A DNA stretch of 64,000 bases. Source: Bradyrhizobium amphicarpaeae. Lineage in GTDB: Bacteria; Pseudomonadota; Alphaproteobacteria; Rhizobiales; Xanthobacteraceae. The translations under genes and the position numbers were made by a program. Where the stretch lies: positions 6,168,001 to 6,232,000 of the forward strand of contig NZ_CP029426.2 of assembly GCF_002266435.3 (NCBI RefSeq), read 5' to 3'. Shown piece after piece: positions 46,436 to 57,497 of the stretch. The stretch's first letter is position 1; the number at the start of each line of letters is the position of its first letter. A model generated the notes under the pieces. It was given only the letters and a program-made list of their open reading frames with translations. It ran no database searches and was not told where the DNA came from.

Positions 46436-46585
46436 ACAAAAGTGCGAAGCCGCGTACGCCGTTGAAGCACTCGATCCCGGAGTTCCCTACGAAAGTAGGT
46501 GGGCACCATATGTCCGGGCCCACGGGCCCGGCCAGGGACAGTTCCCTAAAGGATCGATAAGGCCCCGGGGATATATGGCTCCTGA
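46436..46585 (-). ncRNA. ssrS: 6S RNA (ssrS)
   Basis: On the minus strand a roughly 150-base RNA folds as a long interrupted stem: UCGAUC (about 46547) pairs with GAUCGA on the 3' side, GGGAACUGUCCCUGGCCGGG forms the inner 5' arm, and GGGCCCGUGGGCCCGG is the terminal hairpin. The 3' half has ACCUACUUUCGUAGGGAACU and ends at GGCUUCGCACUUUUG. The position between zapA and fau is the classical ssrS locus. 6S RNA mimics an open promoter and sequesters sigma-70 polymerase. The ends are estimated to within about 15 bases. Confidence 0.8.
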
Positions 46586-46669
46586 CGCGCGTCGCAGCCT
46601 CGCTCGGGCAATGTAACAACGATACTGACGAATCGCCAGTGCGACGCAGCGCTTTCGCAGCGCGCTTTC

Positions 46670-46834
46670 CTACCCTCCCCTGGAGGGGGAGGGTCGGCTC
46701 ACGTGGAGCGCAGCGGAATGTGAGACGGGGTGGGGTGACGGTCTCTCCACATCCAACAGTGCCCGAGTGGAGAGATCACCCCACCCCGCTCGCGCTGCGC
46801 GCGATCGACCCTCCCCCTCAAGGGGAGGGTAAGG
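46670..46834. repeat. Palindromic intergenic repeat, family A (variant copy)
   Basis: CTACCCTCCCCTGGAGGGGG opens and CCCTCCCCCTCAAGGGGAGG closes the element, with GGGGTGGGGTGACGG and ATCACCCCACCCCGC as inner arms. It fills most of the gap between zapA and the 6S RNA gene. Confidence 0.8.
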
Positions 46835-46865
46835 CCCGCGGCTCCATTGAGCCCAACAATTGATT

Positions 46866-47249
46866 TCAGCCGATCGCGATGCCGTTTCCGACGGTCCGGT
46901 TCAGCACCTGGGTCGACTTCTCGATGCGTTCGGCGGCCGCGTTCAGCGCGTTGACCACGGCGGTCTGCGTCATCCGGGCGCGCTCGACGGCGGCGTTGCG
47001 GAAGTCCCTGAGCTCGGTCAGCTCCTGCTCCATGGTGCGGAGACGGTTGCCGGTATCGACCAGCTCGTCGCAGACGGTCAACGCCGCCATCACGGTGAGG
47101 CGCGCATCGCCGATCTCGCCGAATTTTCCGCGCAACGACTGGATGCGGGTCTCCAGGCTCTCGGCGAGCTTGAGCAGCCGCACCTCCTGGCCCTCCTCGC
47201 AGGCCATGCGGTATTGCCGGCCATTGATGGTGACGTTGATGTGGCTCAT
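46866..47249 (-). CDS. zapA: Cell-division protein ZapA
   Basis: 127 residues. The N-terminal ZapA globular motif is NVTINGRQYRMACEEGQEVR, then LLKLAESLETRIQSLRGKFG; the C-terminal half is a coiled coil. ZapA crosslinks FtsZ filaments in the division ring. Its start overlaps the DUF4164 gene stop by four bases. Confidence 0.94.
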   Translation of the reverse strand: MSHINVTINGRQYRMACEEGQEVRLLKLAESLETRIQSLRGKFGEIGDARLTVMAALTVCDELVDTGNRLRTMEQELTELRDFRNAAVERARMTQTAVVNALNAAAERIEKSTQVLNRTVGNGIAIG

Positions 47250-47566
47250 CCGTCCTCTCCGGTATCGAGCACCGAGCGTATCGTGACGATCGCGGAATCC
47301 AGCCGATCGGAAATCTCGCGGTTGCTGCGCTCGAGCTTGCGCGCCTTCACCAGCGCGCCATCGAGCTCGTCGGCAAGCCGCGAGCGATCCGCGCCCAGCG
47401 CCTGGATTCGTGCCGCGAGTTCGTTCTCGTCGCGATCGGCGTCGCGCCGCCGCTCCACCGCGCTTTCGAGCGCGTCGAGAGCCGCCGTCAACCTGCGGGT
47501 CGCGATCTCGATCTCGACCGCAGAAGACTCCGTCATGGCAGCACTGTTGGAGACGCGATCGTTCAT
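47246..47566 (-). CDS. DUF4164 coiled-coil protein
   Basis: 106 residues, almost entirely coiled coil (IEIATRRLTAALDALESAVE, then DRSRLADELDGALVKARKLE). DUF4164 proteins sit beside zapA in Rhizobiales and may assist division-ring assembly, though this is unproven. Start is uncertain between ATG 47566 and ATG 47536; neither has a good Shine-Dalgarno. Confidence 0.85.
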   Translation of the reverse strand: MNDRVSNSAAMTESSAVEIEIATRRLTAALDALESAVERRRDADRDENELAARIQALGADRSRLADELDGALVKARKLERSNREISDRLDSAIVTIRSVLDTGEDG

Positions 47567-47935
47567 GCAGTCAGCGGTGAAACCTGGAGGCCTTTGCCCA
47601 GTGGCCTTTTCCTGGAGCTCGCCGGCCGGCAAAAGACTCGGTTCGGCAAGTGGTTAGAAGCAGAAATTTACAAAGCAAGCTAGCCCAGCGCAACGCCGCC
47701 GCGAAACTATGCACCGATCAATCGGGATGGGGGTGTCCCGGGCATCAGTTCCGCTGCGCGCAGTCTGTGGGGAAACGATCTCCACAGAGGCAACTTTTGC
47801 GGCCGAATCGGCGTTTGACTGCCTTGGACTCCCGGAACCGAGATGCTATCCCAGCCCCGATCTTCGCGGCCGCCAGGCTCCTCCGGCGCAGGCGTTCGTC
47901 GCCTCCAAGCGCCTCATTTCAGACGGATTTCAGAC
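47567..47935. other. Divergent intergenic region between DUF4164-zapA and transketolase
   Basis: 369 bases, presumably carrying both promoters. No additional gene is convincing. The one clear element is the inverted repeat at 47764-47788. I see no terminator and no riboswitch pattern. Confidence 0.5.
47764..47788. promoter_or_regulatory. Inverted repeat upstream of tkt, candidate LysR/CbbR-type operator
   Basis: TCTGTGG, 11 bases, CCACAGA: exact arms with the 11-base spacing of LysR-type T-N11-A sites, about 150 bases upstream of the tkt start. Calvin-cycle gene clusters are often CbbR-controlled, but no cbbR gene is in the window, so the link is inference. Confidence 0.4.
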
Positions 47936-49921
<1,986 letters not shown>

Positions 49922-49974
49922 GTGTTGAGCTTGCCCGAAAAAAGGACTAGGTAATCTCTCATATGATCAAGCCC

Positions 49975-49993
49975 CGCCCGGCTGAACCGGGCG
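49975..49993. promoter_or_regulatory. Hairpin between tkt and gap
   Basis: CGCCCGG, five bases, CCGGGCG. No T-run follows, so it is unlikely to terminate tkt transcription; it may protect or process the message ahead of gap, which starts 77 bases downstream. Confidence 0.4.
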
Positions 49994-50069
49994 TCCGCCC
50001 CTAAAAAACCCTCGCAGGCGCGTATAGCGCGTTGTGCGGGATGACAACGGTCATTGAAGGAGACGAAAC

Positions 50070-51077
50070 ATGGCAGTCCGCGTTGGAATTAACGGTTTTG
50101 GCCGCATCGGCCGCAACATCCTGCGGGCTATCGCCGAGTCCGGCCGCAAGGACATCGAGGTCGTCGGCATCAACGACCTCGGCCCGGTCGAGACCAACGC
50201 CCATCTGCTCCGCTTCGACAGCGTCCATGGCCGCTTCCCCGGCACCGTCACCGTCGACGGTGATACGATCAATCTCGGCGGCGGCAAGATCAAGGTGACC
50301 GCCGAGCGCGACCCCTCGAAGCTGCCCTGGAAGGATCTCGGCGTCGACATCGCGATGGAATGCACCGGCATCTTCACCTCGAAGGACAAGGCGTCCGCGC
50401 ATCTCGCCGCCGGCGCCAAGCGCGTTCTCGTTTCCGCGCCCGCCGACGGCGCCGATGCCACCATCGTCTACGGCGTCAACCACGAGACGCTGACCAAGGA
50501 TCACCTGATCATCTCCAACGGCTCCTGCACCACCAACTGCCTGGCGCCGGTTGCCAAGGTGCTGAACGATCTGGTCGGCATCGAGACCGGCTTCATGACC
50601 ACCATCCACGCCTATACCGGCGACCAGCCGACGCTCGACACCATGCACAAGGATCTCTATCGCGGCCGCGCGGCGGCGATGTCGATGATCCCGACCTCGA
50701 CCGGTGCCGCGAAGGCGATCGGCCTCGTGCTGCCGGAGCTCAAGGGCAAGCTCGACGGCGTCGCGATCCGCGTGCCGACCCCGAACGTCTCGGTCATCGA
50801 TCTCAAGATCGTCGCCAAGCGCGCCACCGACGCCAAGGAGATCAACGCGGCGATGAAGCGCGCCAGCGAGCAGCAGCTCAAGGGCATCCTCGGCTACACC
50901 AGTGCGCCGAACGTCTCGATCGACTTCAACCATGATCCGCACTCCTCGACCTTCCACGAGGACCAGACCAAGGTGCAGAACGGCACGCTGGTGCGCGTGA
51001 TGTCCTGGTACGACAACGAGTGGGGCTTCTCGAACCGCATGGCGGACACCGCCGCCGCGATCGCGAAGGTGATCTGA
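50070..51077 (+). CDS. gap: Glyceraldehyde-3-phosphate dehydrogenase
   Basis: 335 residues. Rossmann start [17 protein letters not shown], catalytic Cys in [13 protein letters not shown], His in [11 protein letters not shown], and the C-terminal [12 protein letters not shown]. An AAGGAG lies nine bases before the ATG. Serves glycolysis, gluconeogenesis and the Calvin cycle. The Asp/Asn residues near NDLG do not allow a safe NAD versus NADP call. Confidence 0.97.
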   Translation: MAVRVGINGFGRIGRNILRAIAESGRKDIEVVGINDLGPVETNAHLLRFDSVHGRFPGTVTVDGDTINLGGGKIKVTAERDPSKLPWKDLGVDIAMECTGIFTSKDKASAHLAAGAKRVLVSAPADGADATIVYGVNHETLTKDHLIISNGSCTTNCLAPVAKVLNDLVGIETGFMTTIHAYTGDQPTLDTMHKDLYRGRAAAMSMIPTSTGAAKAIGLVLPELKGKLDGVAIRVPTPNVSVIDLKIVAKRATDAKEINAAMKRASEQQLKGILGYTSAPNVSIDFNHDPHSSTFHEDQTKVQNGTLVRVMSWYDNEWGFSNRMADTAAAIAKVI

Positions 51078-51086
51078 GTAAGGGTC

Positions 51087-51221
51087 TCGTGTCCCGGACG
51101 CGGTGCGGCGCGCAGCGCTGCTCCGCAGAGCCGGGACCCATTCAACTGCGGGACTCGCTGTGATGTGGGTCCCGGTTCTGCAGCGCATCGCTCCGCGGCT
51201 CGCGCAGCGCACGGGACAAGA
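51087..51221. repeat. Palindromic intergenic repeat, family B, ending at the pgk ribosome-binding region
   Basis: CGTGTCCCGGACGCGGTGCG opens and CGCGCAGCGCACGGGACAAG closes the element, with GCCGGGACCCATT and TGGGTCCCGGTTC as inner arms. It fills the gap-pgk spacer and stops ten bases before the pgk ATG. Confidence 0.8.
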
Positions 51222-51230
51222 GAGCCAGAC

Positions 51231-52427
51231 ATGACCAACAAATTCCGCACCCTCGACGACGTCGAATTGAAGGGCAAGCGCGTGCTGCTGCGCGTCGATC
51301 TGAACGTGCCCATGGACAATGGCCGCGTCAGCGACACGACCCGGCTCGAGCGCGTCGCGCCGACCATCTCCGAAATCTCGGACAAGGGCGGCAAGGTCAT
51401 CCTGCTCGCGCATTTCGGCCGGCCGAAGGGGCGCGATGCCAAGGACTCGCTCAAGCCGGTCGCCGAGGCGCTGGCGAAAGTGGTGAAGAAGCCCGTCGCC
51501 TTCGCCGACGACTGCATCGGCGAGCCGGCGGCGAAAGCCGTCGCGGCGCTGAAGGACGGCGACATCCTCTGCCTGGAAAACACCCGCTTCCACAAAGAGG
51601 AAGAGAAGAACGATCCGGCCTTCGTCGCGGAATTGGCCAAGCTCGGCGACATCTGGGTCAATGACGCGTTCTCGGCGGCGCACCGCGCCCACGCCACGAC
51701 CGAAGGCCTCGGCCACAAGCTGCCGGCCTATGCCGGTCGCACCATGCAGGCCGAGCTCGATGCGCTGGAGAAGGCGCTGGGCTCGCCGACCAAGCCCGTC
51801 ATCGCGATCATCGGCGGCGCAAAAGTCTCGACCAAGATCGACCTGCTCGAAAACCTCGTCAGCAAGGTCGACGCGCTCGTGATCGGCGGCGGCATGGCCA
51901 ACACCTTCCTGCACGCGCAGGGCGTCGGAATCGGCAAGTCGCTAGCCGAGAAGGATCTCGCCCCGACCGCGCTGCGCATCATGGAGAAGGCGGAAGCCGC
52001 CAACTGCGCCATCATCCTCCCGGTCGACGCTACCGTCGCCTATCATTTCGCCGCCAACGCGCCGTCGCACGCCTATGGGCTCGATGCGATCCCGGCCGAC
52101 GGCATGATCCTCGACGTCGGCCCGCAATCGATCGCCCGCGTCCATGCCGCGATCGACGATGCGGCGACCCTGGTCTGGAACGGCCCGCTCGGCGCCTTCG
52201 AGATGCAGCCGTTCGACCGCGGCACGATGGCGGCCGCCAGGCACGCCGCCGAGCGCACCAAGGCGAAAAAACTGATCTCGATCGCGGGCGGCGGCGACAC
52301 CGTTGCGGCCCTCAACCAGGCCCATGTGGCCGGTGACTTCACCTATGTTTCGACCGCCGGTGGCGCATTTCTTGAATGGATGGAAGGCAAGCCCCTGCCC
52401 GGCGTTGAAGTTCTGCGCATCAAGTAA
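51231..52427 (+). CDS. pgk: Phosphoglycerate kinase
   Basis: 398 residues. Substrate motif [15 protein letters not shown], basic-patch [23 protein letters not shown], and the nucleotide loop [19 protein letters not shown] 51231 begins at the family N-terminus; the upstream in-frame stretch is repeat DNA. Catalyses ATP-linked 1,3-bisphosphoglycerate/3-phosphoglycerate exchange. The SD is weak (AGAGAG), and the adjacent hairpin may matter for its translation. Confidence 0.97.
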   Translation: MTNKFRTLDDVELKGKRVLLRVDLNVPMDNGRVSDTTRLERVAPTISEISDKGGKVILLAHFGRPKGRDAKDSLKPVAEALAKVVKKPVAFADDCIGEPAAKAVAALKDGDILCLENTRFHKEEEKNDPAFVAELAKLGDIWVNDAFSAAHRAHATTEGLGHKLPAYAGRTMQAELDALEKALGSPTKPVIAIIGGAKVSTKIDLLENLVSKVDALVIGGGMANTFLHAQGVGIGKSLAEKDLAPTALRIMEKAEAANCAIILPVDATVAYHFAANAPSHAYGLDAIPADGMILDVGPQSIARVHAAIDDAATLVWNGPLGAFEMQPFDRGTMAAARHAAERTKAKKLISIAGGGDTVAALNQAHVAGDFTYVSTAGGAFLEWMEGKPLPGVEVLRIK

Positions 52428-52466
52428 GCAAGCGGCCTTTGAGGCCCCAACGGGAGAACAAGACAG

Positions 52467-53534
52467 ATGGCTCGGATCACGTTACGTCAATTGCTCGACC
52501 ACGCGGCGGAGAACGATTACGGCGTACCGGCCTTCAACATCAACAATATGGAGCAGGCGCTGGCGATCATGGACGCGGCCAACCAGGTCGACGCGCCCGT
52601 CATCATCCAGGCCTCGCGCGGCGCGCGCTCCTACGCCAACGACATCATGCTCAAGCACATGATGGACGCGGTCACCGAAATCTATCCGCACATCCCGGTC
52701 TGCGTGCATCTCGACCACGGCAACGAGGCCGCGACCTGCATGACCGCGATCCAGGCCGGCTTCACCTCCGTCATGATGGACGGCTCGCTGAAGGCCGACG
52801 GCAAGACCCCCGGCGACTGGACCTACAATGTCGGCGTCACCAAGACCGTGACCGACATGGCTCATCTCGGCGGCATCTCCGTGGAAGGCGAGCTCGGCGT
52901 GCTCGGCTCGCTCGAAACCGGCATGGGCGACAAGGAAGACGGCCACGGCGCCGAGGGCAAGCTCAGCCACGACCAGCTCCTGACCAATCCGGACGAAGCC
53001 GTGAAGTTCGTGCAGGAGACCAAGGTCGACGCGCTCGCGATCGCGATGGGCACCTCGCACGGCGCCTACAAGTTCACCCGCAAGCCCGACGGCAACATCC
53101 TCGCCATGAACGTGATCGAGGAGATCCACCGCAAGCTGCCGAACACGCATCTGGTGATGCACGGCTCGTCGTCGGTGCCGCAGGATTTGCAGGAGATCAT
53201 CAACGCCAATGGCGGCAAGATGAAGCCGACCTGGGGCGTGCCGGTGGCCGAGATCCAGCGCGGCATCAAGAACGGCGTGCGCAAGATCAACATCGACACC
53301 GACAACCGCATGGCGATGACCGGCCAGATCCGCAAGGTGCTCAAGGACAATCCGGAAGAGTTCGATCCGCGCAAATATCTGAAGCCGGCGATGGAAGCCA
53401 TGACCAAGCTGTGCAAGCAGCGGCTGCAGGAATTCAACACCGCCGGCCAGGCCGCCAAGATCAAGAAGGTGCTGACCACCGCCGACATGGCCAAGCGGTA
53501 CGCCAAGGGCGAGCTGGATCCGAAGGTCGCGTAA
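52467..53534 (+). CDS. fbaA: Class II fructose-bisphosphate aldolase (Calvin-cycle subtype)
   Basis: 355 residues. Zinc ligands are in [25 protein letters not shown] region and [20 protein letters not shown] and [10 protein letters not shown] bind substrate phosphate. The length and [14 protein letters not shown] region fit the CbbA subtype used for both sedoheptulose- and fructose-bisphosphate. It follows pgk by 39 bases. A class I aldolase gene of unrelated fold is next. Confidence 0.95.
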   Translation: MARITLRQLLDHAAENDYGVPAFNINNMEQALAIMDAANQVDAPVIIQASRGARSYANDIMLKHMMDAVTEIYPHIPVCVHLDHGNEAATCMTAIQAGFTSVMMDGSLKADGKTPGDWTYNVGVTKTVTDMAHLGGISVEGELGVLGSLETGMGDKEDGHGAEGKLSHDQLLTNPDEAVKFVQETKVDALAIAMGTSHGAYKFTRKPDGNILAMNVIEEIHRKLPNTHLVMHGSSSVPQDLQEIINANGGKMKPTWGVPVAEIQRGIKNGVRKINIDTDNRMAMTGQIRKVLKDNPEEFDPRKYLKPAMEAMTKLCKQRLQEFNTAGQAAKIKKVLTTADMAKRYAKGELDPKVA

Positions 53535-53581
53535 GCCTCCGTCCACTGTGTTAACGCCTTCACAATTGAGTTCACGAGAAG

Positions 53582-53668
53582 TCGTCATGCCCGGGCTTGT
53601 CCCGGGCATCCACGTTCTGGGGCTCCGGGGCTAGGCGTGGATGGCCGGGACAAGCCCGGCCATGACGC
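53582..53668. repeat. Palindromic intergenic repeat, family D
   Basis: CGTCATGCCCGGGCTTGTCC and GGACAAGCCCGGCCATGACG are near-perfect reverse complements around a short core containing a second TCCACG/CGTGGA pair. Typical fold-back repeat between the two aldolase genes. Confidence 0.8.
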
Positions 53669-53771
53669 TGTGGAAGTCGGCGCCCCCCTGCGACGAACGT
53701 TAACTCGGCAATTGCCCGAGAACGGTCTAACTTCACGGGCAAGGGCAGAGTCGTTTTGGGAGGACCTCTCG

Positions 53772-54797
53772 ATGAATCTGACTGAGCTCAATAAAGTCGC
53801 GACCGCCATGGTCGCATCGGGCAAGGGTATCCTTGCCGCCGACGAATCCTCCGGCACCATCAAGAAGCGGTTCGACGCGATCGGCGTGGACTCGACCGAA
53901 GACAACCGCCGCGACTATCGCGAGATGTTGTTCCGCTCCAGGGAGGCCATGAGCCGGTATATCTCCGGCGTGATCCTCTATGACGAGACGATCTGGCAGA
54001 ATGCCGCGGACGGCACGCCGCTGGTCAAGCTGATCGAACAGAGCGGCGCCATTCCCGGCATCAAGGTGGACGAGGGCACGCAAGCCCTGCCGATGTGTCC
54101 GGGAGAGCTCGTCACCGTCGGACTGGACAAGCTCGCCGAGCGGCTGAAGAAGTACTACGAGCGCGGCGCACGCTTCGCCAAATGGCGAGGGGTGATCGAC
54201 ATCGGCAGTGGGATTCCCTCGATGACTGCGATCAGCGTCAATGCCCATGCGCTGGCCCGCTACGCCGCGCTGTGCCAGGCCGCGCAGATCGTGCCGATCG
54301 TGGAGCCCGAAGTGCTGATGGACGGCGACCACGACATCGACCGCTGCTATGAGGTCACCCAACGCGTGCTCAACAAGACGTTCCAGGAATTGCGCGTGCA
54401 GCGCGTCGCGCTCGAAGGCATGGTGCTGAAGCCCAACATGGCGATCTCAGGCAAGAAATGCCCGAAGCAGGCCTCGGTCGAGGAAGTCGCGGAGAAGACC
54501 ATCCGGCTGCTGAAGGCTTGCGTGCCGGCGGCGGTGCCCGGCATCGCCTTCCTCTCCGGCGGCCAGTCGGATGAGGAGGCGACCGCGCATCTCAACGCCA
54601 TGCACAAGCTCGGCCCGTTGCCCTGGGGCCTGACCTTCTCGTACGGCCGCGCGCTGCAGGCCGCGCCGCAGAAGGCCTGGGCCGGCAAGGCGGAGAATGT
54701 CGCAGCCGGCCAAACCGCCTTCAGCCATCGCGCGCGAATGAACGGCCTCGCCTCCAAAGGCGAATGGCAAAGCAGCCTGGAACAGAAAGCAGCCTAG
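53772..54797 (+). CDS. Class I (Schiff-base) fructose-bisphosphate aldolase
   Basis: 341 residues, eukaryote-type class I fold. N-terminal GKGILAADESSGTIKKRF, Lys in RFAKWRGVIDIG, and the Schiff-base Lys in ALEGMVLKPNMAISG; FLSGGQSDEEATAHLNAM is the C-terminal substrate loop. GGAGG precedes the ATG at 53772. It needs no metal, so it may back up the class II enzyme under metal limitation; that is inference. Confidence 0.95.
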   Translation: MNLTELNKVATAMVASGKGILAADESSGTIKKRFDAIGVDSTEDNRRDYREMLFRSREAMSRYISGVILYDETIWQNAADGTPLVKLIEQSGAIPGIKVDEGTQALPMCPGELVTVGLDKLAERLKKYYERGARFAKWRGVIDIGSGIPSMTAISVNAHALARYAALCQAAQIVPIVEPEVLMDGDHDIDRCYEVTQRVLNKTFQELRVQRVALEGMVLKPNMAISGKKCPKQASVEEVAEKTIRLLKACVPAAVPGIAFLSGGQSDEEATAHLNAMHKLGPLPWGLTFSYGRALQAAPQKAWAGKAENVAAGQTAFSHRARMNGLASKGEWQSSLEQKAA

Positions 54798-54800
54798 ATC

Positions 54801-55490
54801 TTGTCGAACAAACCGCCTCCGCCGCGCCCCGCGCCGCGCCTCTATCTCGCGACGCCCGTCGTCGATGATCCCGCTGCGCTTCTGGCCGAGCTGCCGGGCC
54901 TGCTTGGCGCCGCCGATGTCGCGGCCGTGCTGTTGCGGCTGAAGGAGACCGACCAGCGCACCATGATCTCGCGCATCAAGGCGCTCGCGCCGCCGGTGCA
55001 GAAGGCGGGCGCCGCGCTGCTGGTCGAGGGCCATGCCGAGCTGGTGGCGCGCGGCGGCGCCGATGGTGCGCACCTGCCCGGCATCGCCGCGCTGAAAGAG
55101 GCGCTGCCATCGCTCAAGCCCGATCGCATCGCCGGCGTCGGCGGGCTGACGACGCGGCACCATTCCATGGATGCGGGCGAGCTGGGCGCGGATTATTTGC
55201 TGTTCGGCGAGCCGGATGCGAAGGGCCAGCGTCCCCAGGCGCAGGCGATCGCGGAACGGATCGACTGGTGGGCCGAGCTGTTCGAGCCGCCCTGCGTCGG
55301 CTTTGCCATGTCGCTGCAGGAAGCCCACGACTTCGCGCTCAGCGGCGCCGATTTCGTGCTGGTCGGCGACTTCGTCTGGTCCGATCCGCGCGGGCCCAAG
55401 GCCGCGCTGATCGAAGCGGACGCCGCGATCAAGCAGGCCCATGCGACGGCGACGGCCGACCGGGATCCTGCAGGACAGGAGAACGGCTAG
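54801..55490 (+). CDS. ThiE/TenI-like protein with degenerate active site
   Basis: 229 residues from a TTG start three bases after the aldolase stop. The TIM-barrel order of thiamine-phosphate synthase is recognisable (RLYLATPVVDD, GGADGAHLPGI, GELGADYLLFGEP, GADFVLVGDFVW). However, the QxRxK motif reads LLRLKET and the NDR diphosphate/Mg motif reads LLVEGHAEL, so synthase activity is doubtful. It may be a TenI-type or moonlighting member. Coupled to the class I aldolase gene, which is a common bradyrhizobial order. Confidence 0.8.
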   Translation: MSNKPPPPRPAPRLYLATPVVDDPAALLAELPGLLGAADVAAVLLRLKETDQRTMISRIKALAPPVQKAGAALLVEGHAELVARGGADGAHLPGIAALKEALPSLKPDRIAGVGGLTTRHHSMDAGELGADYLLFGEPDAKGQRPQAQAIAERIDWWAELFEPPCVGFAMSLQEAHDFALSGADFVLVGDFVWSDPRGPKAALIEADAAIKQAHATATADRDPAGQENG

Positions 55491-55498
55491 CGCCCGAC

Positions 55499-56587
55499 AT
55501 GAAGCTTCCCTGCATCACCATGCTGGCCACGCTGCTGCTCACGAGGCCCGCAACCGCGCAGCTTCAGATCGCGCCGCCGGCGACGATCCCGAGCGTTGCG
55601 CCCGAGAAGCAGAAGCCCAAGCCGCACGCGCTCACCAAGAAGAAAGAGGCCGCGCCGGCGCCGAAGCCTTCACCTTCGCCCTCGGCCTCGCCAAAACCGT
55701 CCCCATCGCCCAAGCCGGCCGCCACCGTGATCCCGGCGCCGCCAACCGACAATTCCAACGCCGATCTGGTGTTCGGCGCCTATCAGCGCGGCCAGTACAA
55801 GACGGCGTTCGACCTCGCCACCGCCCGCGCACAAGCGGGCGACCCCAAGGCGATGACCATGCTCGGCGAGCTCTATTCCAATGCCATGGGCATCCGGCGC
55901 GACTACGCCAAGGCCGCCGAATGGTATAAGCGCGCGGCCGACGCCGGCGACCGCGAGGCGATGTTCGCGCTCGCCATGCTGCGCATTTCGGGCCGCGGCG
56001 GCTCGCTCGACAAGAGCGAGGCGGTCAAGCTGATGGCGTCCGCCGCCAAGCTCGGCGAGCCCAAGGCGGCCTATAACCTCGCGCTGCTCTATCTGGACGG
56101 CCAGACCCTGCCGCAGGACGTCAGGCGCTCCGCCGAGCTGCTGCGCCAGGCCGCCGATGCCGGCCTGCCCGAGGCGCAATACGCGCTCGCAACCTTCTAC
56201 AAGGAAGGCACCGGCGTGCCGAAGGACCCGGAACGCGCGGTGCGGCTGCTGCAGGCCGCCTCGCTCGCCGACAATGTCGATGCCGAGGTCGAATATGCCA
56301 TCGCCATGTTCAACGGCACCGGCACCCCGAAGAACCAGCCGGCGGCCGTCGCCCTGCTGCGCAAGGCCTCGCGCCAGGGCAGCGCGATCGCGCAGAACCG
56401 GCTGGCCTGGGTGCTGATCAACGGCGTCGGCGCCCCCGTGGACAAGGTCGAGGGCTTCAAATGGCATCTGGTGGCCAAAACCTCCGGCAAGGGTGACCCC
56501 GAGCTCGACAAGCAGCTGTCCGACCTTCCGGCCGAGGACCGGGCCAAGGCCGAGGCCGCCGCCAAAAAGTGGCTCGGGGCCAAATGA
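55499..56587 (+). CDS. Secreted Sel1-repeat (TPR-like) protein
   Basis: 362 residues. An N-terminal signal peptide (LPCITMLATLLLTRPATAQ) is followed by a low-complexity Pro/Ser/Lys linker (about residues 40-80, many SPSPKP units), then five to six Sel1 repeats (AMTMLGELYSNAMGIRRDYA, AAYNLALLYLDGQTLPQDV, and so on). Sel1 proteins scaffold envelope complexes. Starts nine bases after the ThiE-like gene. Confidence 0.9.
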   Translation: MKLPCITMLATLLLTRPATAQLQIAPPATIPSVAPEKQKPKPHALTKKKEAAPAPKPSPSPSASPKPSPSPKPAATVIPAPPTDNSNADLVFGAYQRGQYKTAFDLATARAQAGDPKAMTMLGELYSNAMGIRRDYAKAAEWYKRAADAGDREAMFALAMLRISGRGGSLDKSEAVKLMASAAKLGEPKAAYNLALLYLDGQTLPQDVRRSAELLRQAADAGLPEAQYALATFYKEGTGVPKDPERAVRLLQAASLADNVDAEVEYAIAMFNGTGTPKNQPAAVALLRKASRQGSAIAQNRLAWVLINGVGAPVDKVEGFKWHLVAKTSGKGDPELDKQLSDLPAEDRAKAEAAAKKWLGAK

Positions 56588-56686
56588 CTGGACGCAATGA
56601 CTTGACCTGACGGCCCTTGCAGGGCACCCAATCCCTCAAACAGGCGCGCTTTCGCGCCCTTTCCCCCCGATCAAGACCCAGAGCTC

Positions 56687-57472
56687 ATGCTGTATTCCGC
56701 CACTATCAATGTCATGGTCAAGGCCGCGCGCCGTGCCGGCCGCAGCCTCAAGCGCGATCTCGGCGAGATCGAGCATCTCCAGGTCTCGCTGAAGGGGCCG
56801 GCCAATTTCGTCTCGCTCGCCGACAAGCGCGCCGAGGAGATCGTCTACCAGGACCTCACCAAGGCGCGGCCCGGCTACGGCTTCATCGGCGAAGAGGGCG
56901 GCACCCGCGAGGGCAGCGACAAGAGCCACACCTGGATCGTCGATCCGCTCGACGGCACCACCAACTTCCTGCACGGCATCCCGCAATTCGCGATCTCGAT
57001 CGGCCTCGTTCGCGAGGGCACCATCATCGCGGGCGTGATCTACAACCCTGCCAATGACGAGCTCTACATCGCCGAGCGCGGCAAGGGCGCCTTCCTCAAC
57101 GACCAGCGCCTGCGGGTGGCCGGCCGCCGCCAGCTCAACGAATGCGTGGTGGCCTGCGGCCTGCCCCATATCGGCCGCGGCGACCACGAGGAATTCCGCC
57201 GCGAGATGACCGCGATCCAGGACCGCGTCGCCGGCCTGCGCCGCTTCGGCGCCGCCTCGCTCGACCTGGCCTTCGTCGCGGCGGGACGGCTGGACGGTTA
57301 TTGGGAGCGGAATTTGCAGTCGTGGGACATTGCTGCCGGTATGCTGATGGTGCGCGAAGCCGGCGGAACGGTCAGCGATATCGCGACGCCGGGGGATGCG
57401 CTGGTGACGGGGAACGTGGTGTGCGGGAATGAGTACGTGCACGGGGAATTGGTGAAGATTTTGCGGAAGTAG
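56687..57472 (+). CDS. suhB: Inositol-monophosphatase family protein (SuhB-like)
   Basis: 261 residues. Metal sites: GFIGEEGG, IVDPLDGTTNFLHGIPQFA and the late SWDIAAGMLMVREAGGTVSD. The N-terminus (INVMVKAARRAGRSLKRDLG) is that of rhizobial SuhB homologues. Hydrolyses sugar or inositol monophosphates; SuhB also has a role in rRNA transcription in E. coli. Convergent with the unknown operon, 25 bases away. Confidence 0.92.
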   Translation: MLYSATINVMVKAARRAGRSLKRDLGEIEHLQVSLKGPANFVSLADKRAEEIVYQDLTKARPGYGFIGEEGGTREGSDKSHTWIVDPLDGTTNFLHGIPQFAISIGLVREGTIIAGVIYNPANDELYIAERGKGAFLNDQRLRVAGRRQLNECVVACGLPHIGRGDHEEFRREMTAIQDRVAGLRRFGAASLDLAFVAAGRLDGYWERNLQSWDIAAGMLMVREAGGTVSDIATPGDALVTGNVVCGNEYVHGELVKILRK

Positions 57473-57497
57473 GGGGAAGTGAGCGAGGGCGGCGCAC

